A stretch of 48,943 nt of DNA from assembly GCA_035702985.1 (NCBI GenBank), contig DASSZD010000165.1, positions 1-48,943 of the forward strand, read 5' to 3'. This DNA comes from JAKAXG01 sp035702985 (GTDB taxonomy: Bacteria > Actinomycetota > Acidimicrobiia > Acidimicrobiales > Palsa-688). Below are positions 44,002-48,943 of this stretch, piece after piece (position 1 is the first letter of the stretch; the number at the start of each line of letters is the position of its first letter). The notes under the pieces are model-generated. The model searched no databases and was not told the DNA's origin. It saw only the letters and a program-made list of their open reading frames with translations. A program made the position numbers and the translations under genes.

Positions 44002-44718
44002 TCAGAGCTCGCCGTAACGGCGGACCAGCTCCCGGTACAGCCCGTCCATGTACATCCACCGCATCTCCGTGGCCTGGTGGACCAGGTCCAGGCAGCGCTG
44101 CTTCTCTTCGGGGGTGTCGGCGTACTTCTCGACGATCTGGTAGCCGCGCTCGCCGTGCACCACGTCGGAGGAGATGTGCACGTCGAAGAAGATGGTCTCG
44201 TCGGTGGTGAAGCCGTACTTCTCCCGCAGCGGCGGCAGTTGGCGGATGTAGATGCCGGGCGTCTGTGACTCGAGACCGACAATCAGGGCGGCCGAGGCGC
44301 CGAGGAAGTCGTGCGACTTGGCCAGGGTCTCGCACCAGTAGCGCAGGCCGTTGGTCGTGGGCAGGGCAGGGGTGGAGAGGATCTGCTCCCGCGTCCAGCC
44401 GCAGGCTTCACCGAAGTGGATCAGAAGCTCGGTGTGCGGGGTGCCCATCTCCTCCTCCCACATGTTCTGAAGGAGAAAATCCCGGGCGTCCTTGTGCGGG
44501 CAATCGGCGAACATGGCCCCCAGCCATTCGGAGAAATGACCCACGTAGTGGAGGTGCTGCGCCACCCAGAAAGCGAAGTGATCCTTCTGCAGGCGTCCCT
44601 CCGACCATGCCACTGAAAAAGGAGACGCCTGGGAGTGCTTGCCGGCCACCGCGGCCTCGAGCTCCAGGCGGAAAGGGGTCTTCTCCTCTTGCGCCGGAGG
44701 GGTGATGGTGATGGACAT
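44002..44718 (-). CDS. Heme-oxygenase-like diiron oxidase (HDO) superfamily protein
   Basis: The 238-aa all-helical protein of the TenA/PqqC/CADD fold. All six ligands of the HDO diiron site are present with canonical spacing: E88 and H95 (WEEEMGTPH), E150 (GLESQTP), and H181, D185, H188 (FFDVHISSDVVHGERG). HDOs activate O2 for hydroxylation, N-oxygenation or C-C cleavage. It lacks the tyrosine of pABA-forming CADD (PFSVAW, Ser at that site), and the metal ligands argue against TenA thiaminase or PqqC. The ATG at 44718 has GGAGG 8 nt upstream. First gene of the operon, 64 bp before the lyase. Substrate unknown. Confidence 0.87.
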   Translation of the reverse strand: MSITITPPAQEEKTPFRLELEAAVAGKHSQASPFSVAWSEGRLQKDHFAFWVAQHLHYVGHFSEWLGAMFADCPHKDARDFLLQNMWEEEMGTPHTELLIHFGEACGWTREQILSTPALPTTNGLRYWCETLAKSHDFLGASAALIVGLESQTPGIYIRQLPPLREKYGFTTDETIFFDVHISSDVVHGERGYQIVEKYADTPEEKQRCLDLVHQATEMRWMYMDGLYRELVRRYGEL

Positions 44719-44797
44719 TAAAGGCCTCCTCAGGGACGATCTATTGCTGACGTCGGGTGCAATCTAAGGGTGACCCCCCGGAGCTACAATGGTCGAG

Positions 44798-44835
44798 GTG
44801 CACAACTTTGGGGTTCCATCTCTGGCAGTTGTCAC
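44798..44835. promoter_or_regulatory. Divergent control region with inverted GTG(C)ACAAC half-sites
   Basis: Between the HDO operon (start 44718) and the PucR gene (44880) lie GTGCACAAC (44798-44806) and its near inverse GTTGTCAC (44828-44835), 21 bp apart. A TACAAT -10-like element (44785-44790) precedes them. They are likely binding sites of the divergent PucR regulator. The rest of 44719-44879 shows no open gene. Confidence 0.5.
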
Positions 44836-44879
44836 AGGGAGTCGACCGGTCCGCCCGGCCCGGGATCACGGTGGCGGCC

Positions 44880-46607
44880 ATGAGCGCCCATAACCACGAC
44901 CCGGCCGAGGCGACGCTGCACCAGCCGTTCACAGTGGCGTCCCTCCTCGACGAGCCCCTGCTGCGCGCCTCGGCTGCGGCCGGCGGCAGCCCGGGCGACT
45001 GGGAGCGCCGGGTGGAATGGAGCCTCCCGCTGTCCGATGCCATGGCCGAGGGGGCGGCCCTCGACGGGGTGGTGGTGGTGGACCGGGGTGACCTGCTGGG
45101 CTCCGAGCAGGCATTGGCGGCCGAGCAGGTGCGCCGGCTGCACGAGGGCGGGGCGGCGGCTCTGATCGTGCTGGCCGGCGCAGGCCGCCAGAAGGCCGCC
45201 CGGGAGCTGGCCGAGTCGGCGGGCCTGCCGGTGATCGTGGCCCCGCCCGACATCGGTTTCCCGGCCATCAACCGGCTGGTGGCCGAGAAGCGCCTGGCCC
45301 AGGATGCCCACGCCATGGCCTACGGGGTGAGCGTGCACCGGGAGCTGGCCGACGTGCTCTACCGGGGGTCGGGGCTCTCCGCCATGGCCCGGCGGATCTC
45401 CCGCCTGTCGAACTGCCCGGCGTTCCTGCTTGACACCAACTTCGACGTGCTGGCCTACGAGTCGCTGAGCGCGGCGGCCGTTCCCGACCCCGAGGAGCTG
45501 GTCCGGGTGCTCCGCCAGCAGCTGGCCTCGGAGCAGCCCGGCCCGGGCGGCCACACCGGCGCCCGGTGCCTGGAGGTGCAGCTGGAGCAGCAGACGGTCA
45601 GCGTGGTGGTGGACCCCATGGTGCTGGGTGGCACCACCTACGGGTGGGTGGTGATCGTGGAGTTCGACCATCCGCCCAACCGCCACGACCTGGCCCAGCA
45701 CCTGGTGGTGGCCGAGCAGGCGGTGATGATCACCGGATCGGAGATCCTGCGGTTGCGCAGCATCGAGGAGTCGGAGGAGCGGGCCCGGGGGGACTTCGTG
45801 CACGCCCTGCTTCACGGGCGGTTCACCAGCGCCCACGAGCTGGCCAGCCGGGCGGCCCACCACCACTTCGACGTGGACGGGGTCTACGCGGTGGTGGCGG
45901 TGCGCGGCGTCCTCGACGCGGCCACGGCCAAGGGGCTCAGCCGCTCCGCCAGCGTGGTCCGCACCGTGCAGCAGCTCTCCGACGGGGCCAACACCACCAT
46001 GGCCACCCCCCTCGGCGATCTGCTGGTGGTGGTGCGCAAGGTGGCGCCGGCCGGACGGTCCCGGACCGGGGCCCCGCTGCAGGAGGCCGGCGAGTTCGCC
46101 TCGGCGCTCATGGACCTGCTCGGAAGCTCGGGCGCCAAGCCGGCGGTGGCGGTGGGCCGGCCCGGCAAGGGCGTGACCGGCATCATGAACAGCTACCGGG
46201 AGGCCCGGGTGGCCCTCGAGGTGGCCCGCAGCCTGCGCTTCGACGGGGTGGCCAACTACGGTGACCTGCGGGTGTTCGCGGTGCTGGCGCACGTGGCCCA
46301 GGAAGCCGACGGCAAGGCGTTCGCGGACGAGACCTTCGCCCCCCTGCGGGGTCCGGTGGACCGGGGCGAGGACCTCGAGGCGGTACTGATGGCCTACATC
46401 GAGAGCGGCGGCAACCTCAACGCGGCCGCCCGCAACCTCTACATGCACCGCAACACGGTCCTCTACAAGCTGGACAAGGCGTCACGGCTGCTGGGCATGG
46501 ACATCCGCCAGGCCGAGAACCAGTTCACCATCTGGCTGGCCCATCGCATCAGGGTCCTGTCCGAGGCGGAGACGGCGGTCGCCCGGGAGATCGGCCCCTT
46601 CGCCTGA
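44880..46607 (+). CDS. PucR-family transcriptional regulator
   Basis: The 575-aa protein has an N-terminal PucR-like sensory domain (about 10-180: FTVASLLDEPLLRASAAAGG, LDGVVVVDRGDLLG, AALIVLAGAGRQKAARELAE), a central GGDEF-like/CdaR region (about 190-490) and a C-terminal PucR HTH (about 495-550: YIESGGNLNAAARNLYMHRN, TVLYKLDKASRLLG). Such regulators control purine, proline or other catabolic operons in response to the substrate. It is divergent from the eleven-gene operon, which it presumably controls. ATG 44880 is preferred; an open frame runs to 44757 across the putative operator. A 22-bp palindrome follows the stop directly. Confidence 0.92.
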   Translation: MSAHNHDPAEATLHQPFTVASLLDEPLLRASAAAGGSPGDWERRVEWSLPLSDAMAEGAALDGVVVVDRGDLLGSEQALAAEQVRRLHEGGAAALIVLAGAGRQKAARELAESAGLPVIVAPPDIGFPAINRLVAEKRLAQDAHAMAYGVSVHRELADVLYRGSGLSAMARRISRLSNCPAFLLDTNFDVLAYESLSAAAVPDPEELVRVLRQQLASEQPGPGGHTGARCLEVQLEQQTVSVVVDPMVLGGTTYGWVVIVEFDHPPNRHDLAQHLVVAEQAVMITGSEILRLRSIEESEERARGDFVHALLHGRFTSAHELASRAAHHHFDVDGVYAVVAVRGVLDAATAKGLSRSASVVRTVQQLSDGANTTMATPLGDLLVVVRKVAPAGRSRTGAPLQEAGEFASALMDLLGSSGAKPAVAVGRPGKGVTGIMNSYREARVALEVARSLRFDGVANYGDLRVFAVLAHVAQEADGKAFADETFAPLRGPVDRGEDLEAVLMAYIESGGNLNAAARNLYMHRNTVLYKLDKASRLLGMDIRQAENQFTIWLAHRIRVLSEAETAVAREIGPFA

Positions 46608-46629
46608 CCCTCCCCGCCGGCGGGGAGGG
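46608..46629. terminator. Hairpin after the PucR gene
   Basis: CCCTCCCCGCC followed directly by GGCGGGGAGGG, a perfect 22-bp palindrome starting at the base after the stop codon. No T-tract within 20 bp; TTTTT occurs later at 46655. Confidence 0.7.
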
Positions 46630-46657
46630 CAGGCTGGCCAATTCCGCCCGGTTGTTT

Positions 46658-46667
46658 TTGTGCACAA
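46658..46667. promoter_or_regulatory. Palindrome TTGTGCACAA upstream of the MFS gene
   Basis: A perfect 10-bp palindrome containing GTGCACAA(C), the same core as the site in front of the PucR gene. It lies 113 bp before the MFS start and may place this transporter under the same regulator. Confidence 0.5.
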
Positions 46668-46780
46668 CGCTCGTTGATTCCGCCTGGGGGTTGACTCCAA
46701 CCTGATCGTGTGAGGCGCGGGGATCTGAATACGAGATCGGTGGTCGGGCACGGGACCGGCGGCCCGGGCCGGGTCAGGAA

Positions 46781-48175
46781 GTGAGCACCACCTCGGTCAC
46801 CCACCACCGGGCGCCGTCCGTCCGGCGGGCGGCGTGGCTGGTCCAGAGCCCGCTGTTGCTCGGATCGTTCATCGGGACGCTCAGCAACAACATCGTCAAC
46901 GTCCCGCTGAAGCAGATCCTGGGCGGTCTACACGTGCCGCTGTCACTCGGGTTCCTGGTGGTGGTGTCGTTCAATGTCACCTTCGCGGCGCTGATGCCGG
47001 TCACCGGCTGGGCCGGCGACCGCTTCGGGCGCCGGCGGGTGTTCTGCGTGGCCCTGGCCACCCTGGCGCTGGGATCGGCCGGGGCGGCGCTGGCCCCCGA
47101 CCTGGCGCTGCTGGTGGTGTTCCGCGTCATCCAGGGGGCGGGCACGGCCGCCATCCTGCCCAACGTGATGGCCCTCACCACCCAGATCTACGGCCCGGAG
47201 CGCCGGGGTCGAGGGCTGGGGTTCTGGTCGGCGGCCAATGGCCTCGGCCAGGCCAGCGCCCCGCTGCTGTCGGGTGCGCTGAGCGGCTGGCTGTCGTGGC
47301 GGGCCATCTTCTGGCCCACCGTGCCCCTGGCCGCGATAGGGCTCCTGGCCGCCCTGCGCCTGGTGCCGAAAACCCCACCGGGGCGCTCCACCATCGAGTG
47401 GCGGGGCGCCACCTCCATCACCATGGGAGCGGGTCTGCTGCTCTCGGCGGCGGCCATGGTCCCCGTGGGCGGGGTGGCCCTGGTGGTCGCCGCCCCGATC
47501 GCGGTCGCCGGCCTGGTGGCGGTGGGATCGTACGTGCGGGCCAGCCACCGGTTCGACCCGCCGTTCCTGCCCCCGTCGCTGCTGTCGGAGCCGTCGTTCC
47601 TGCGCAGCTCTCTGGCTGTGATCGCCCAGATGTTCTGCTTCGCCAGTGTCATGCTGGCGGTGCCGCTCAACCTGGCCGCCGGTAGCGGCATCTCCCCCGT
47701 CGCCGTCGGACTGTACCTGTTCGCCCTGCCGGCCACCATGACCGTCCTGGCTCCGGCGTCGGGCCTGGCCATCGACGCCTTCGGGCCCCGGCGCACCATA
47801 CGCCTGGGCCTGTCCTTCCTGGCTGCGGCGCTGGCCGGCCTGGGCGCTCTCCTGCGCCAGCCGACCCATGCCTCGGCGGCCCTGATCGCCCTGCTGGTCC
47901 TGGCCGGATGCGGAGTGGCCCTGGTGCAGACCCCGGCTGCCACCGGGGCCACCCGTTCAACGGCGGGCCGCCTGGGCGCTGGTATCGGCCTGTTCAACCT
48001 GCTGCGCTTCGCCGGTTCCGCACTGGGCGGGTGCTGGGTGGCCGTGGTGCTCAGCTCCGGGAACTTCTATGGACTGTTGTTCTCCGGCTGCGTGGTGGTC
48101 GCCCTGGTGGGCCTGGCCGCCACGTGGGCCGGGACCACCCCGGCAGCGGCGCCCGTAGAAGCCACCACGGTGTGA
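46781..48175 (+). CDS. MFS transporter (DHA2-like)
   Basis: The 464-aa membrane protein has about 13-14 hydrophobic segments. The helix-1 region reads LVQSPLLLGSFIGTLSNNIV, the loop 2-3 motif GWAGDRFGRRRVF, and the motif C/helix-5 region GFWSAANGLGQASAPLLSG, as in DHA2 drug/proton antiporters. The GTG at 46781 has AGGAA just upstream. It follows the PucR gene and may share the GTGCACAAC-type site, so substrate or product transport for the catabolic operon is possible. Confidence 0.92.
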   Translation: MSTTSVTHHRAPSVRRAAWLVQSPLLLGSFIGTLSNNIVNVPLKQILGGLHVPLSLGFLVVVSFNVTFAALMPVTGWAGDRFGRRRVFCVALATLALGSAGAALAPDLALLVVFRVIQGAGTAAILPNVMALTTQIYGPERRGRGLGFWSAANGLGQASAPLLSGALSGWLSWRAIFWPTVPLAAIGLLAALRLVPKTPPGRSTIEWRGATSITMGAGLLLSAAAMVPVGGVALVVAAPIAVAGLVAVGSYVRASHRFDPPFLPPSLLSEPSFLRSSLAVIAQMFCFASVMLAVPLNLAAGSGISPVAVGLYLFALPATMTVLAPASGLAIDAFGPRRTIRLGLSFLAAALAGLGALLRQPTHASAALIALLVLAGCGVALVQTPAATGATRSTAGRLGAGIGLFNLLRFAGSALGGCWVAVVLSSGNFYGLLFSGCVVVALVGLAATWAGTTPAAAPVEATTV

Positions 48176-48208
48176 CCGCCGGCGACCCCGTGTGCGCCGC
48201 CGCCTGAT

Positions 48209-48229
48209 CCGACCGGCCCGTACGGTCGG
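48209..48229. terminator. Hairpin downstream of the MFS gene
   Basis: CCGACCG, 7-nt loop, CGGTCGG, between the MFS stop and the aquaporin start. No T-tract; only a modest terminator candidate. Confidence 0.4.
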
Positions 48230-48290
48230 CCAAACAACGCCCCCTTCGCGGTCGGGGTCCTGCACATTTGGGAGGGACAGGGGAGGTGGC

Positions 48291-48943
48291 ATGGATCTTC
48301 GCAAGTTGGCGGTCGAGGCGCTGGGCACATTCGCACTGGTCTTCTTCGCGGTGGGGGTGGCCACCCTCAGCTTCGGGTTCGGGGTGACCGGCGGATCGAA
48401 ATCAGCCGGTGTGGTGGCCACGGCTCTGGCGTTCGGGCTGGTGCTCATGGGGCTCGCCTACGCCATCGGCCCGGTATCGGGCTGCCACGTGAACCCCGCC
48501 GTCACCTTCGGGTTCTGGGTGTCTGGACGGATGCCGTTGGCCGACGCGGCAGGCTTCTGGGTGGCCCAGTTCGTCGGGGGTATCGCCGGAGCCCTGGTCC
48601 TGTGGGGGGTCGTGTCCGGCTCGCCGGACTACTCCCGTAAGACGACCGGGCTGGGGGCCGACGGGTTCGGGAAGTTGTCCATGGTCCACCTGAACCTGGC
48701 CGGGGCCTTCGGCGCGGAGCTGATCCTGACGGCGCTGTTCGTGTTCGTGATACTGGCGGTGACCAGCCGGATCGGGACGCCGGGCTTCGCCGGCCTGGTC
48801 ATCGGGCTCAGCCTGACCCTGGTGCACCTGGTGGGCATCCCCCTGACCGGCACCTCGGTCAATCCGGCCCGCAGCCTGGGTCCCGCTCTCATCGTGGGGG
48901 GACTGGCGCTGAGCCAGGTCTGGCTGTTCATCGTCGCTCCCCT
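48291..48943 (+). CDS. Aquaporin / MIP-family channel (3' end missing)
   Basis: The reading frame runs off the window. The 217 visible residues begin MDLRKLAVEALGTFALVFFA and contain both MIP half-motifs: GCHVNPAVTFGFWVSG (NPA 1) and GTSVNPARSLGPALI (NPA 2, with the water-channel-type Arg), plus the AEL of GAFGAELILTALFVF. Five hydrophobic segments are seen and a sixth begins at the window edge. The Arg and the following residues favour a water channel (AqpZ-like) over a glycerol facilitator, which usually has Asp after NPAR. ATG 48291 has GGGAGG 5-10 nt upstream. Confidence 0.93.
   Translation, partial: MDLRKLAVEALGTFALVFFAVGVATLSFGFGVTGGSKSAGVVATALAFGLVLMGLAYAIGPVSGCHVNPAVTFGFWVSGRMPLADAAGFWVAQFVGGIAGALVLWGVVSGSPDYSRKTTGLGADGFGKLSMVHLNLAGAFGAELILTALFVFVILAVTSRIGTPGFAGLVIGLSLTLVHLVGIPLTGTSVNPARSLGPALIVGGLALSQVWLFIVAP

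Noticed and set aside
44002..44718. TenA thiaminase or PqqC assignment for the first operon gene
   Set aside because: Six diiron ligands with HDO spacing are present, and no other thiamine-salvage or PQQ genes are nearby.

Overview
This 48.9-kb window is very GC-rich bacterial DNA and reads as an actinomycetote chromosome. The evidence is a mycothiol-type maleylpyruvate-isomerase-family protein, a DUF222/HNH (13E12-type) gene behind a Gram-positive LexA box, frequent GTG starts, and catabolism rich in SDRs, ABM-type monooxygenases, a P450 and CoA chemistry. An acidimicrobial or related environmental lineage is plausible, but that is inference. I saw no rRNA, tRNA, CRISPR array, phage module or transposase.

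Layout. (a) 1-5.05 kb: a GltD-like NADPH/ferredoxin flavoprotein, cut by the window start, overlaps a full pyruvate:ferredoxin oxidoreductase. A tandem array of 55-bp hairpin repeats follows. (b) 5.2-7.6 kb: a zinc alcohol dehydrogenase and a ferredoxin/rubredoxin reductase-type flavoprotein. (c) 7.7-8.4 kb: a decayed PNPOx/DUF2249 gene whose first lesion is a triplicated 20-bp repeat. (d) 8.6-15.8 kb: an accessory catabolic strip with an N-acyl-D-amino-acid deacylase, two SDRs, an ABM monooxygenase, an MDMPI-type protein, a HAD hydrolase, an AhpD-like protein, a small acidic protein and a ferritin-like lipoprotein. (e) 16-19.2 kb: hypotheticals, a 5-formyl-THF cyclo-ligase-like gene and a LexA-controlled DUF222-HNH gene. 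A second hairpin-rich tandem array (about 61 bp) runs into the 3' end of a P450 gene. (f) 20.9-26.1 kb: an ABM protein, a nitronate monooxygenase, an ArsR regulator divergent from an MFS exporter with a perfect operator between them, and an overlapping pair of MEDS-domain signalling proteins. (g) 26.3-31.2 kb: a complete branched-chain-type ABC importer, livK-H-M-G-F.

(h) 31.8-44.7 kb is the most interesting region: an eleven-gene, one-strand, mostly overlapping operon divergent from a PucR-family regulator. In transcription order it encodes a heme-oxygenase-like diiron protein with all six metal ligands, a ThDP enzyme of the ILVBL/2-hydroxyacyl-CoA-lyase type, a formyl-CoA-transferase-like CaiB protein, an aldehyde dehydrogenase, a gamma-glutamyltransferase-like hydrolase, a RidA protein, a malic enzyme, a rubredoxin, a second aldehyde dehydrogenase, a GlcG/HbpS protein, and a single-chain EtfB-EtfA fusion whose FAD-site motifs have eroded. 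I propose that it removes one carbon from an acid through a 2-hydroxyacyl-CoA: oxygenation, CoA transfer, lyase cleavage to formyl-CoA plus aldehyde, then aldehyde oxidation. The neighbouring Liv importer and a flanking MFS transporter may move the substrate. The logic follows known family chemistry; the substrate and the assembled pathway are inference.

(i) 46.8 kb to the end: an MFS transporter of the DHA2 type and an aquaporin cut by the window end.
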